DNA from: Forficula auricularia
Taxonomy: Eukaryota > Arthropoda > Insecta > Dermaptera > Forficulidae
DNA: 64,000 bases
Assembly: GCA_024734495.1 (NCBI GenBank)
Contig: JALMQS010000055.1
Location: forward strand, 6,877,386-6,941,385
Direction of reading: 5' to 3'
Shown: positions 43,753-55,071 of the stretch, in pieces
Numbering within the stretch: position 1 is the stretch's first letter
Layout: each line of letters starts with the position of its first letter
Notes under the pieces: generated by a model
Seen by the model: the letters and a program-made list of their open reading frames with translations, nothing else
Databases searched by the model: none
What the model was told of the DNA's origin: nothing
Made by a program: the position numbers and the translations under genes

Positions 43753-44119
43753 AAAATATTTAACTAATAAAATAAATTGAAAAACAGCTGTTTTTAGTTT
43801 ACTCCTTTATGATGACAACAGAAAAATTTCAATAAACGATTCAAAAAGTATTATTTTCTGCATTTTTGAACCAGAAGTTCTGAGGTCAGAAAGCTCACAA
43901 TCTACATTCACATTAGAAATAGAAAGGTTTTAGCACAAGAATAAACTTCATCGCCTTTCCGTTTTTGAGTTATCCTGGGAGGTATCAGAATCCAGACAAG
44001 AAATATAGTTTAAAATTATTTTTCTCCACAATACAATTAGCAAAATATAAAAAATAAAATTTCGATTGAATTCAATTCTTGGGCCGCCCGGTATACCGAG
44101 TAATAAATTTCTTCGACTA

Positions 44120-44400
44120 ATGTTATGTTAGCAAATAATCTCCGGAAACAAGGATTCACTCCAGCCCTTTATAATATAAATAATTTATCCTCCCAATTAA
44201 TAAATAATAAACTCGTCAAAATTGATAAAATGAAAAAATCTGGTGTATAAATTAAATTGTAACGATTGCGATGCAATTTATATTGGATAAACTGGACGAT
44301 CCTTCAAAAAATGACATAAAGAACTTAAGCTTCTCTCAGACAATTAATAAGAAATCAACCCACAAATTCAGATTCCACTTCCGAATTTGCTAATCATATA
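44120..44400 (+). pseudogene. Penelope-like GIY-YIG endonuclease, 5' part
   Basis: In shifting frames reads GFTPALYNINNLSSQ, a stop where the first copy has a tyrosine codon, then NCNDCDAIYIG followed by a stop in place of Gln, then TGRSFKK. Clear decay relative to the open copy at 10209. Confidence 0.8.
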
Positions 44401-44608
44401 CGAGCCCCGTCCCATCTCAATTGGCACACCAATATTTTTTCTTTTTAAATAAAATTATGCTAATTCACGGTAAATTTAATTTAAATATTTATTTTTATTA
44501 TCATTTGGAACAACATTTTAAACAGTTTAAAACATTTTATTGTAACATTTAACTTAAAATTATTTTTTAATTGTTAAAAACAAGGAAAATATACAAAATC
44601 CAAAACCT

Positions 44609-45699
44609 TTATAACTGTGTGACGTCGCCTTTATTTTTAATTACGGTTTGAATTCTTTTGGACAACGTACTTATTAAGTTTTGACATTCATCTTGAGTGA
44701 AAGTATCCCAAATATTTTGAAGTTTGTGTTTTAATTCGACTACGTTTCTAGCTGGTTGTATTCGTAATAACTTTTTCATTGTGTGCCAAAGAGTTTCTAT
44801 TGGTGACAAGTCGGGACTGTTTGCCACCCACTCCAAAAGTGGAACATTATGATCAGAAAGCCATTTTAAAGATTTTCTTGATGTATGGCAGGCCGACCCG
44901 TCTTGTTGGAACACAAAATTATTATTATTCTGCAATGCATTTTTGTTTGTCTTGCCATTGTTGGAAGTAACGATTTTTTTAAAATCTCTAAATATTTATT
45001 GTTGTTTACAATTCCATCAATTAAGTGAAGTTTTCCAACACCTCTAGCAGACATTGAACCCCATACCATAACTGAAGCAGGAAATTTTACTTTCTTTTTT
45101 AAACAATCTGAATTCAAAGCTTCATTTTTCTGACGAATAACTCTGCTTCGATTGTCCCCAACGCAAACTTCAAAACGAGACTCATCACTCCAATGGACAC
45201 TATTCCATCCATCACTCATCCAATTAATGTGACTTTTAGCCCATTTAAGCCGGGTTTTCTTTTGTTTTAATGTCAAGAGTGGCTTTTCTTTCGCCTAAAA
45301 AAATTAGTAAAATTACAAAAAAAAATTTTGGAATAAGTTGCAATAAAATTACCTTGTAAGATTTAAAACCTTACTTAAGGGCTTCTCTATCGCACGTGGA
45401 TCTTGAACACTTCGCCTCACAGCATCGCTCCAAAGAACAGATAATTCACCATAGTTCGAACTCCTCTTTTTTCTAATAATCTTCTTCAATGCCCGTCTAT
45501 CAGCATCTGATATTTTGGATTTCGACGCATACCAAGATTTTGTAGCTATTGTACCCGTTGTTTTATAAACTCGAATAATATTTCTGACAGTAAACTTTGA
45601 TAAATTAACTAGATCGCCAATTTCCGCGTTTGATTTTGCCTTTTTAAATAAATTGATAATAATTGAGCGAATTTTTTCATCAACCTTTCCACGAGTCAT
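44609..45699 (-). pseudogene. Tc1 transposase, frameshifted, with one intron
   Basis: The start is the ATG at 45699 (MTRGKVDEK). An N-terminal HTH region (NAEIGDLVNLSKFTVRNII) precedes the catalytic domain, with the first Asp in VHWSDESRF, the second in FQQDGSACH, and Glu in SPIETLW. Thirty-four residues separate the last two, hence DD34E, the Tc1 norm. A GT...AG intron at 45352-45295 (58 bases) joins GFKSYK to AKEKPLLTLK. A +/-1 frameshift near 45390-45430 and another near 44935-44970, plus one stop before the intron, break the frame. The enzyme would cut and paste at TA. This copy is inactive. Confidence 0.85.
45295..45352 (-). other. 58-base spliceosomal intron in Tc1 transposase
   Basis: Donor TACAAG|GTAATT, a T-rich tract and acceptor TTTTTTTAG|GCGAAA on the minus strand. 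Removing it makes the typical Tc1 junction motif KSYKAKEKPLL continuous in one frame; retaining it gives stops. Confidence 0.6.
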
Positions 45700-46404
45700 T
45701 ATTACTAATAATAAACAAAACAAACTTTCTTTTTGTTGGAAAAAGGCATTTCACATATTCAAAGATTCTTAAAAAAAAAAATCGTGAAAAGCAAAGAACT
45801 ATTTTTTATATAAAAATATGTTTTTAACAATTAAAAAATAATTTTAAGTTAAATGTTACAATAAAATGTTTTAAATTGTTTAAAATGTTGTTCCAAATGA
45901 TAATAAAAATAAATATTTAAATTAAATTTACCGTGAATTAGCATAATTTTATTTAAAAAGAAAAAATATTGGTGGGCCAAAGGAGATGGAACGGGGCTCG
46001 TATATTCCTTAGATCACTCACCATGACCTATCAATCCCATCCCGATTCATTTCGAAAGAAAAGGATTAAGATTGGATCTTCTTGAATCCACGGAAATAAA
46101 ACATGCCCTGGCGAACGACGAAAATGTTATCAATAATCAACTCGACTTAAAGAAAAACATAATAATAGACCTGTTAATAACAAAGCCCAAAAAATATATT
46201 CCCAGCCTATAGACAAAAGTCAATGAACTTCCAATTTTCCTTTATTTATATATATGTCATTAGAGCCTACCCTAACTAAATTTTCACTTGACAATAGTCT
46301 ACATCTCTAAGAGAGATTATCTTTTAAAATAATGAAATCAATTTTTTTACTGTCTTCACTAAACATATATATACTCTAGCATTCAAAAAGTTGAATTAGT
46401 TATT

Positions 46405-46460
46405 TTCTGTACTTCCTGAAGATGGGTTGATAGCCCGAAATATATATATTGAAAAAATTA
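46405..46460 (+). ncRNA. hammerhead ribozyme of second Penelope-like copy
   Basis: UUCCUGAAGA (core 46416-46422), stem II GGG/CCC with the loop UUGAUAG, GAAA at 46437-46440, an AU-repeat stem III, UU, then GAAAAAA. It is a near duplicate of 9955-10005, preserved although the coding part has decayed. Confidence 0.78.
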
Positions 46461-46530
46461 ACTTTTTTTATTATTTGAATTTTTAACGTGAAACAAGTGA
46501 CCTAGAAAACCTAACTCATTGTAAATTAAT

Positions 46531-47325
46531 ATTTCATAAAATATTTGTTTGCTTTTATCTTTGATGTTATGTTTGTTTAATTCTGACTCGAAGCAAACTA
46601 TTGTTACTAATAATGGGCTGATATTTGGAATAAAACTTAGTATTAATAAACTGCTTCTATTTGTCAAGTTTCACCTTAATAGCTCAATCACAAAAAATTG
46701 CCAATTCATTAAAATTTATGGAAAGCGAGCGACTCTTGAAAAACTTTTATTTTTCTTCTGTAGCCCTGCCCGGCATACCGAGTAATAAATTTCTTCTACT
46801 ATTATTATATTTATTTAATTCTAACGTCGTACTTTCTCTTTTATGCAGGCTCTTGAATAAACAGAACACCATTCTCTATATTTAGTTCTAAACACCCTTT
46901 GACATTACTTTGCAATGTATATTATATTTCTCTGACCTTTTGTCTTCTCCATTTAGCCTTGTCAGGTGGAATCTTATCAGATGTCTAAAGAAAATATTTC
47001 AATTTTCGATGTTTGACACAATCCCCCTACTCTAGAACGTTTTCTTTGATGACATTGATCGATCCATTAAACACAAAGGATTCTACTTTTCTCAAAAGCA
47101 TCTAAATGCTTCATAGTAGCAATCGTGGGCGTCCGAAGAGGCGAGAAAAAGAGGCTTTTGTTTCTCCCCCTGGGATCGAGTAAAAAATGTTCATTAGTGT
47201 AAATTAAAAAAGAAAAAAAAAATGAAAACTTTTTTAAGACTCGGCATGCTTTTTAATGAATTGTCAATTTTTTGAGGCTTGAGCTAGAAAAGTGAAACTT
47301 GACAAATCAAGCAGTATATTAATAC
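46531..47325. other. repeat-derived AT-rich stretch
   Basis: 46755-46800 (GCCCGGCATACCGAGTAATAA) matches 44083-44115, so the Penelope insertion lies inside, or next to, a repeat present on both sides. Otherwise no feature. Confidence 0.35.
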
Positions 47326-47484
47326 TGAGGGGTGAACTGCGATTGGAATTAGGTGTACACGTGTTTGGAATTATGTGAAATTATTTTGGAATTCATTAGA
47401 TAGTACCCCTTCATCTATTGTTTTCTACTTGGAAATGAAAGTGGAAGTAGGTGTACACGATAGTAGGTCGCGGTTCACCCCTCG
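47326..47484. mobile_element. MITE, GAGGGGTGAACCGCG family, copy 2
   Basis: Ends TGAGGGGTGAACTGCG and CGCGGTTCACCCCTCG; flanks ATTAATAC / ATTAATAG form a near-perfect 8-bp duplication. Confidence 0.85.
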
Positions 47485-47569
47485 ATTAATAGTAAATTTT
47501 ATATCAAAATTTTCATAGTAAATATCAGCTTCTATGGTAAGTATATTGTTTCGAAAATTTTTATCATTT

Positions 47570-48280
47570 TAATCCCCTGATTCTAGGTTTAATTTCAACT
47601 TCATTTCTAATCAATTTTAATTCCAATATGACAAAAACTAAGTTTTAAATTTCATTTTGATACTATCATTGGTTTTTGAGCTAGAGCCTACACAAAATTT
47701 GTTAGCTAGCTCACTAACTCACAGATATTTTGACAGCTCATTAGTTACAATTGTTTGCTTTCTATATGACAATTCGATTTTTCTGCATTTTCAGCCGAAA
47801 GTTCGGAAGTTAGAAAGCCCAAAATTTAATCAGTTATTTATTTTGAATAAACATTTTGTCAACAGAATAAACATTCTATTTTATTTTATTATACATGGTG
47901 TTTCGTTTTCTCGAAATATCTCAAAAACAGCTAAAAAATTTTGATTAAAACAATTGAGCACAAACTTGGGGGTTTTTTTTTATTAGGTGACCAGAGGCCA
48001 TTCTCTTTAAATTACATAAAAAAAAATTATAAAACCACTTTACAATAAAACTCAACTTGGGGGTTAACAAATTTATTTATAATAAATATTGAAAATATGA
48101 TATTTTAGCAGATATTAATTATTCTCCTAAAATATATCTGTGAGTGTGTGAGCTAGTTAACAAATTTTGTGTAGGTCCAACTCAATGACCAATGAGAGTA
48201 TCAAAATGAAATTTGTGTAATACTAAGTTTTTTTCATTGGGATTAAGAGGTGATTAGAAATGATGTTGAAATCAGACTAT
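47570..48280. repeat. diverged foldback
   Basis: CTACACAAAATTTGTTAGCTAG at 47687 mirrors CTAGTTAACAAATTTTGTGTAG near 48150, and TTCATTTTGATACT mirrors AGTATCAAAATGAA. The centre contains TCGAAATATCTCAAAAACAGC, which recurs at 55560. Confidence 0.65.
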
Positions 48281-48490
48281 ATGTTAACTCTATTTTGTCA
48301 TTTTAGAACCTTAATTAGGGCCTTTCAAAACATTTTAGTAACTCTAATGATTCATAAACGCTAATTTTTATTAGATTCTTTGCGGTTTTATTTAATTAAA
48401 TTCACGTCTCATCTGGCAAGATCGAATCGTTATTGTTTTATTTATTTTTTTGTTTTGTATTTAAGTGCTCGAAAAATAATATTAAAAAAA
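48262..48490 (+). repeat. copy of the 38052-38280 module
   Basis: Shares CTCTATTTTGTCATTTTAGA, CCTTAATTAGGGCCTTTC and TGTATTTAAGTGCTCG in the same order. Confidence 0.75.
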
Positions 48491-50504
48491 AATTTTGAAA
48501 TAAGAAATTATAAAAGCGGATATTTAGTATGAGAGAGTCCCATATTTAGAGATATGAATATTTTTAGAAGCCCAATATGGGAAAATTCCGAAAAAATAAA
48601 ATTTATTTATTCATAGACCCTTTTTTGATCGATCTGTGCCTAGATGATATTTACGAACTTGCGAGAATAACTATTCACGGAAAATTAATATGGACCCAAA
48701 ATGGAGTGCTCCAGACACTCTAAAATAAATTAGGAACAAAGGTTTTAGCTAATGAGCTGAAATTTAACGCAGAAGTTTGTATGCACCTTTCTGAAAAATT
48801 CTACTTTATTGCTTAAACCCTTAAACTAATCGCTGATAAAAATAAAAAACTCCAAAATGGCAAAATTTGAATGGAATCTATCAAATCTTGGAAAAATTAT
48901 AAATTTTTTCTCCTTATTGGCTAAATATTTTCAACTTCAATTTAATAAAAACATTAATCTATTTCCAACGAGTCCATCCATCCCTTTAATTTAGAACTTT
49001 TTCCAGCTATTAAATTAATTATTTCACGTTTGTTGTATTAACATTAATTTGATGAAAAAACACATTTAATCAAAAATGATATAACTTCTTGATTAGTTAA
49101 AAGAATAATATATACTAATAATAAGTATAAAGAAAGATAATCTAACAATTAATGTTTTATATTAATTTTAGATTGATTAATAGTGTGTATTTTTCAATAT
49201 AAGGTGTAAAATATCGCAAATTCCATATTAAGATAATTAAAAAAAGTTGCACATAAAGCACACCATAGAATTACAATAATTTTAATCGAAATATGAATGA
49301 AAGTATACATTTGTTTTTTTAAAATATAATTTTCTAAATGTATTTCTCAGGATTGATCAATAGCATAAATAGTTTTATCTTCTAAATATTTGTTCATAAA
49401 TGAAAAACACTTATTGGTCAAAGTATCATTTGCAAAATATTACCTTCCAATACCCCATTTTTGGTACAAACAAAATAACGGGTCATTATCCCAAGATAAG
49501 GGCTTTTGAAAACCCATGGCTAATAGGCCTTAATGTTTTTACCCTATTTTTGAAAAATATTGTTTTCTTAAGGCCTTATTTTTTTTAGAGATTTCTAAAT
49601 TGTTCCTTTTATTTTGTGTTCCAAAATATAATTAAATTAATATAATTAAAGTTTACGTTGATTTCACAAAAAAAAAAAATATTTATTGTCCTCAAAAAGT
49701 TTATGTTATTAAAAATAAATAAAATCATTAGATTATTGCATAAAGTAATTTTTAAATGACTTAATTTATTATTTGTGATCATACGTATATTTTTTAAAGA
49801 CGAAATTTTTTCTTTCATAAAAGTTTTATTTTTATAAGGAGTTCTATCCGAAATACTCCATTCGATATATTATTTGAAATTTCAAAGATGTCTACTGGAA
49901 CTTGTGATTTGTTCCAGAAAATGAAAATATCATTAAATGATAGTATAAAGAGACTTTGGTAATGGCATTTTTTAGTGATCTTCCAAATACAAGGGTGTAA
50001 TTTGTAGTCTTAAAAAAACCAAGAGTCGCTTAGGCCTAAATACTATTTAGGTATTATGTAATAATTACTAATAATAATAAACGATATCAAATCTAATTAA
50101 TTTTCGATGTTGAAATAAAGGGGTTGTCTGAATCACCATTTTCATGTAGAAAGACATTGAATAGAAATTATATTTTTATTATATCTATTCTAATCAATTT
50201 AACCATTTTCATGTATGTATAAATATTGTTGAAAATCAGAAATAGTTAGGGGCGCTAGTTATAGAGGAAGTAAAACTATTATTCTTATGGGGGAAGAGGT
50301 TTTGTTTACCCGATGACTTTCTGCCAATAGATGCCAAGAGGGGTCGGTTTGCGTAATTTTACATGTAATTATTAATTCTATGTATCTTGAAGAAATCGTG
50401 ATTTTCGCCAATTAATATTATATATTTATTAAGGAGTTTTCTCATGTAAAAATATTTTCTTTATCTAATTTTATTTATTTTCTTATAAAGACGGAGTAGT
50501 AAGC
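48491..50504. other. AT-rich stretch without a recognised gene
   Basis: Small frames at 49400-49588 and 49609-49818 have no motifs; no structured RNA or repeat recognised. Confidence 0.35.
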
Positions 50505-50549
50505 GAAATAAGTAGGTTATAATGAAAGGCAGTCCATAAATTATTTAAT

Positions 50550-50612
50550 TTTATTCAATTTCCGACGTTTCGAAGACTTTTTTCTCCCCTTCTTCAGGTT
50601 ATTGAATAGTTA
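50550..50612 (-). ncRNA. hammerhead ribozyme, family B left arm
   Basis: CUGAAGA (50597-50591), stem II GGGGA/UCUUC with two GU pairs, GAAACGUC (50571-50564), GG. Stem I: CC/GG, internal loop, then UUCAAU/AUUGAA. Confidence 0.75.
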
Positions 50613-50702
50613 TTGATGGGTGAGTATAACTCATTCCCATTTGTCTCTCCTTTTATATTGTTGCTATCACTGAAAGGGAACCGAGTTATACTCACCCATC
50701 AA

Positions 50703-50765
50703 TAACTATTTAATACCCTGAAGAAGGAGAGAAAAAGTCTCCGAAACGTCAGAAATTTAATAAAA
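50703..50765 (+). ncRNA. hammerhead ribozyme, family B right arm
   Basis: CUGAAGA (50718-50724), stem II GGAGA/UCUCC, GAAACGUC (50743-50750). The first stem I base after the cleavage site is A instead of G, weakening proximal pairing. Confidence 0.7.
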
Positions 50766-50914
50766 TTAAATAATTTATGGACTGTCTTTCATTATAACCT
50801 ACTTATTCTCTTTACCTATATATTATTAATTAATATGAAAATTATATAATTACGATATTAGTAAATATTTATTATCCCAAATTTCCCAAACATATTTAAT
50901 GTGAATTAACTGAC

Positions 50915-51093
50915 CTGGGACAGGCAAGGTCCAGCGCATTTTGGCTGCGCGGCCGGTGTAACACCGCAGAGTTCTCTCAGCTCAGCAATACAATCTTGTC
51001 ATCTTGTACAGAATACAGAAGCAGAGCTACAGTTGATAATCCATTAGGGCCATTGCAGCGAACTATTAAGAAAAAAAAAAAAAAAAAAAAAAA
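50915..51093 (+). repeat. GC-richer segment with long poly(A), possible retrocopy
   Basis: About 140 bases with GCTGCGCGGCCGGTGTAAC and CTCAGCTCAGCAATAC end in a run of more than 20 A at 51071-51093. The composition and A tail suggest a retroposed RNA, but no box A/B or coding match is visible. Confidence 0.35.
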
Positions 51094-51194
51094 TTGAAAA
51101 TTATCACTAATAATCACATAATAGTAGATTTTTAATATAATATATAAAAGTTCAAATTACTATTAGAAGTAGTCTTTAAATTTCTAAGAAAATC

Positions 51195-51415
51195 ACGAGA
51201 TGTTGTCGTTTACTAGACCCGAGATGGAATGAATTATTTTTAATTATATCGCGCTATGTCAGAGAGGGATTCACCTCACAGGTTAGCCAATTGGCCTGAT
51301 TGCTGATTTTGGCAGTCGGGTCCGATTCTCAAGGGTTGGCTGAAAACAACCCTTCTCACATGTAATTAAAAATAATCCATTCTATCTCGAATCTTGTAGA
51401 TGACAAACTATTATG
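51195..51415 (+). repeat. inverted-repeat element with tRNA-like core
   Basis: Arms of about 50 bases (CGAGATGGAATGAATTATTT / AATAATCCATTCTATCTCG) enclose a core with box A TAGCCAATTGG (51274 region) and box B-like GGTCCGATTCT, plus the hairpin AAGGGTTG / CAACCCTT. A pol III-type promoter inside terminal inverted repeats is an uncommon combination. Confidence 0.55.
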
Positions 51416-51451
51416 ATTTACTTAGATTTTTAATGAGCTAGATACCTAGAA

Positions 51452-51801
51452 CAATAATTCTTAACCTATGGGTCACGAAGCATATTATTATTCTTTTGGT
51501 CGCGCAGAGTCAATCGTTAATACTTCATTTATTTTTAATTAGATTAAAAATATATTTTAATTTTTTCAATGTTCTATTAAAAGTAAAAATATTTAGAACT
51601 GGATCGAAAAGTAACTTTGTTTATCTTAATTGTTAAAAAAAAATTGTATGTGAGTTAATAAAAGGTCAACATTGTAAAATTGAAGAAAATTGTTAAGTAT
51701 GACCTAAAAAAAGGCAATGAAAAAAATTTAGCTTTTTTGGGTCACGACATGAAAATATTTCTCAAATTTGGGCCTCGGTTTAAAAAGGTTAAGAACCACT
51801 G
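51452..51801. mobile_element. hAT-type MITE
   Basis: Ends CAATAATTCTTAACCTATGG and AAAGGTTAAGAACCACTG, flanked by ACCTAGAA / CCCTAGAA (8 bp, one mismatch). 350 bases, non-coding; the frame at 51680-51862 crosses its border. Confidence 0.8.
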
Positions 51802-51809
51802 CCCTAGAA

Positions 51810-53295
51810 CACCAATTAAAGAAAAAGTGAGAATAGTTTTCTTGCTTGTAAAATTTGTATGATACTATCTTTAGCGGGTGTTTTAATTTTACATGGTTCG
51901 AGAAACATTTATCTTACTCCTTTTTATTATATATAGAAATTAAATTTTTTTTTAATTTTCTTAACAAAGTTTCAATTTTTTAGCTCACTTTTTTGCTTCG
52001 AAAATATTGCGAATTCATCGATGGGTAGAGCATACCAAGCCTTGAAAAAGTTTTTCACTTCCTTCCACTTTTTATTAAGGAAAATATATAATTTTTATAT
52101 TCGCCAGTTTCAGCCTGCAGTGTATACTTCCTGCTAGCCTAGGATCAATTCAGGTTGCCTAACTTTAAGGCTCAGATGAAATTATAGTATATTCCCCCAA
52201 AAGAGCAAATTCAATTAAAAATAACATTCCTAATCTCCAATATTTATTAATTTTGTTTCAATATTATTTTGACATTGACATTTCATTTGATATAATTTAC
52301 AAATTTTAAGCCTGATATTTTTTTAATTTATCTACAGCAAGTGTTGTTTTTGGTCAGCCGCCAAGAGCAATTTCGAAGTCATAAGTAAAAGGTATTGACA
52401 CAATGGTCTCAACCAAAGAGAAAAATTCTAGTATTCATTTGGGTTTTATTTTAGGGACTGGTGCTTTTGACAAAAATTACTCAGGATCCTGTAAAGGGCC
52501 AAAAATGGCATAAAGAAATAAAATAAAAATAAAAAATAACTATTCATTCTCATATAATACTCGAGGAAAAACCCGATTAATATTTTAATATAATTTTTGA
52601 TTTCGATAAAAATAATTACATTTACCTTGTAAATTTCAAGTTTGTATCTTATTTAATTAACGAGCTACAATACTCTGACAGACGCACAGATTGTTTTGAC
52701 ACTAATAGGTTCCGCTTTTCGTTAAAAATGAAAATAATCCCATTATTTTCCAAAAAATCTAATAAACAATCATTCAAATCAGACTAATAAACGATCCCAC
52801 CTTAGCTCCCTGGGTTCTCGAGCCCATCATAGAACCGGGTCCATTCTTTACTTTTTTTTTTTTTTTTTTTGGCGTTTTTCCTGACCAGATAAATTCAATA
52901 ATCCCCTCCCCAAAAGCCTCATTTCACATATGATTTCCAAACATTTAACACTCCTTTTGCGATTGAATTAGATACTAATAGAACAAACACATCCGCCAAT
53001 ATTCCTATAACTTCTTGAGATTTATCTCTTCAAGGAGAAATATTTCGAGTGACAAATAACCTTCAGTCTTTTAAGATCCCCATCCACAGGTACCTTCAAC
53101 TCCGATCCAGCCTCTGAAAATTTTTCTATTCGAAAAAAAATATTCTTTTTAAAAAATTTTCTTAAATTTTTTAAAAACTAATTTCTTTTGTGTATATTTT
53201 ATTTATTATTTTTTGATAAATATTGACAAATTCCCGGTGAGTAGAAAAACAAAATTATAATTGATTGATGTACTCGGACAAGGCCGATTTAATAT
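51810..53295. other. no recognised gene
   Basis: A poly(T) run of about 22 lies at 52849-52870. TTTCAAGTTTGTATCTTAT near 52640 links to the 38281-38990 repeat. Nothing else recognised. Confidence 0.35.
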
Positions 53296-53410
53296 TGTTA
53301 TCATTGTTATTCAGCTCTGAAGATGGCTATAACCAATAGCCGAAACGTTAGCGGGAGTTCATAAATAAAAAGAAATAAATGAAATCTGCACGTCTTTTAT
53401 TTAAACACCC
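53296..53410 (+). repeat. solo hammerhead-bearing element
   Basis: The ribozyme is followed by ATAAATAAAAAGAAATAAATG and GCACGTCTTTTATTTAAACACCC. No opposing arm. Sequence unlike families A and B. Confidence 0.55.
53308..53358 (+). ncRNA. hammerhead ribozyme, intact
   Basis: GCU, CUGAAGA (53317-53323), U plus the 6-bp stem II GGCUAU/AUAGCC (loop AACCA), GAAACGUU (53342-53349), then AGC, which re-pairs with GCU. All core positions are consensus. Confidence 0.8.
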
Positions 53411-54143
53411 ACTAAATTATTATTTTTAAGTAATATTACACTAATATATTTTTAAGCATTATAATGCTTGATAATTATCAATATTTTTATAATGTTCTTG
53501 ATTGATTGATTTAAGAAAAAACATTATCTTATAAAAAACTTAGGTAAATTATTTAATTATCAAACATTCAAGCAATGTACTGGTAGTACCCTTCATGGAT
53601 CATTGAAAAATTAACGATTATTGTTTAAAATTTCAATCAATTCAATAATTAATCGTTAATAAAAAAATCAAGTAATAGTTCATCTAAATTTTTCCCTTTA
53701 CTAATGATAATAATAATTATATTTCTCTTAGAAAAACATATTTGTATCTAAAATTTGTTGAGTGACTAGGGACTAGAGGATAGCACATTCAAAATTTTAT
53801 TCGGTACACTTGGTGAATAATAAATTAATTGTATTTATTAGTTAAATCTCTAAGAATTGTATAATAAAAATTAATTAATTTTGTAATTTTTGTAATTTCT
53901 ATCAATTCTAAAATTAATCGTATATCTAATTAACTAAAAATCAAAATTGTGTGTTGAATTTATTAAGTTTCTAGAAACTACATCGCAAGGAATATTCAAA
54001 ATTTTATTCGCTACGCTCGGCAAAGAATAAAAAAATGTATTTTTTACTTAAATTAAACTACTATTCTAAAATAATATATGAATTATGAATAAGTAAAAAA
54101 ATCATATAATTTCATATTTTGGTATTATTAAATTGAAAGTTTG

Positions 54144-54273
54144 TAGCAGAATTTTTATAAATTGAAGGAGACAATAAAAGAGTGTGTCTTCTGCTGGAGT
54201 TAAATTTTTTTTTAAATAAATTAAAAATTTATAATTCCAGCAGAAGACATACTCTTTTATTGTCTCCTACAAT
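54144..54273. repeat. family A foldback remnant without ribozyme
   Basis: GAAGGAGACAATAAAAGAG, CTTCTGCTGGAGTT, a low-complexity centre, then ATAATTCCAGCAGAAGACAT and CTCTTTTATTGTCTCC. Confidence 0.75.
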
Positions 54274-54299
54274 TTGGTATTATTATTAAATAATTAAAA

Positions 54300-54365
54300 A
54301 AACATCCCTAGTAGCACAATGTTAGTTACTATAGTTTGAAACATTGTGCTACTAGGGATTGTAAT
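54300..54365. repeat. short perfect hairpin
   Basis: ATCCCTAGTAGCACAATGTT and CATTGTGCTACTAGGGAT pair across a loop of about 20 bases. Confidence 0.6.
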
Positions 54366-54644
54366 AAATTTTTAAGTTATTTTATTATAGCTTTATTTTT
54401 TTTTCAAATAAAAATGTCCAAGAATTATTTTAATAATGAACTTTATTAATAAACTGGTAAAAAAAAATCTTCGAAATAGTTTAAATTTTTAATTTTTAAT
54501 TTAATAAAATTGAAACCGGTATGATTATTGTATGAAAAAATAATAAGTTCAACCTGAGAAACTTACATTAAGAAAAAGCCAATTAAATGTCAAAGGAATC
54601 ACTTGAACTGTTGAAAAAGACGACACACCGTTCAAATAAACGTG

Positions 54645-54915
54645 GATTAGATTAGAAAACAAGCGCACGGTTGTTTGATTTTGTCCGGAAGGGCTTCTTC
54701 TTGTCCGCGAACTCTCTCGTCAGTGGTTTTTCCACGGTTTACCCGACTCGCGGATTGTTCAGCAGCGCCTCTCTCTATACTCTAAAGGGCTCCTATCGAT
54801 CCGGCTGAGTCCGCAGAGGAGGTCCTATGCCTCAATGCCCTATGCCACCGCGCATTTCACCCTCAGGGGGCGGAGTCCTGCGTCAAATCGTTACCCACGA
54901 GGTGGGTTACATGCA
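54645..54915. promoter_or_regulatory. GC-rich, CpG-containing island
   Basis: About 270 bases with many CG dinucleotides (GACTCGCGGATTG, GATCCGGCTGAGTCCGCAG) in very AT-rich surroundings. It includes an initiator-like TCAGTGG and a donor-like GAG|GTGGGT on the plus strand at the right edge. It lies 2 kb upstream of the first Atf-2 coding exon, so a promoter with a non-coding first exon is plausible. Unproven. Confidence 0.3.
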
Positions 54916-55071
54916 TTCAGATAACACAATGCAATCATACTGAGACTATTGCAATCTATCAAATGCAATCAATCAAAACAGATAGTTATAACTTCCTCCT
55001 TTTTTTAGAAGTCGGTTATCTTTTATCATCTTTTATATCTTCGCTTTTTTTTCTAATGAGATCGCATGCAC

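Larger units (their letters stand above)
44401..46000 (-). mobile_element. Tc1-like DNA transposon, 1600 bp
   Basis: Flanked by TA (44399-44400 and 46001-46002). TIRs of about 184 bases start CGAGCCCCGTCCCATCTC (left) and CGAGCCCCGTTCCATCTC (right, reversed) and are nearly identical inward to AATTGTTAAAAACA. A single transposase gene lies on the minus strand. Insertion into the Penelope-like copy dates it as the younger element. Confidence 0.93.
44120..46530 (+). mobile_element. second Penelope-like element, split by Tc1
   Basis: 44120-44400 plus 46001-46530 align with the copy at 9850-11030. Left part: CCAGCCCTTTATAATATAAA and the LNCNDC/GIY-YIG region. Right part: TTTCGAAAGAAAAGGATTAAG through the stop, then the ribozyme and tail. 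Frameshifts and stops make the coding part dead. The split point carries the TA duplication of the Tc1 insertion. Confidence 0.88.
50505..50815. repeat. hammerhead foldback, family B, both ribozymes present
   Basis: Arms AAGTAGGTTATAATGAAAGG / CCTTTCATTATAACCTACTT, preceded by TTTATTTTCTTATAAAGACGG, the same outer sequence as in the other two family B copies. The spacer holds CTCACCCATCAATAACTAT mirrored by ATTGATGGGTGAG. Confidence 0.85.
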
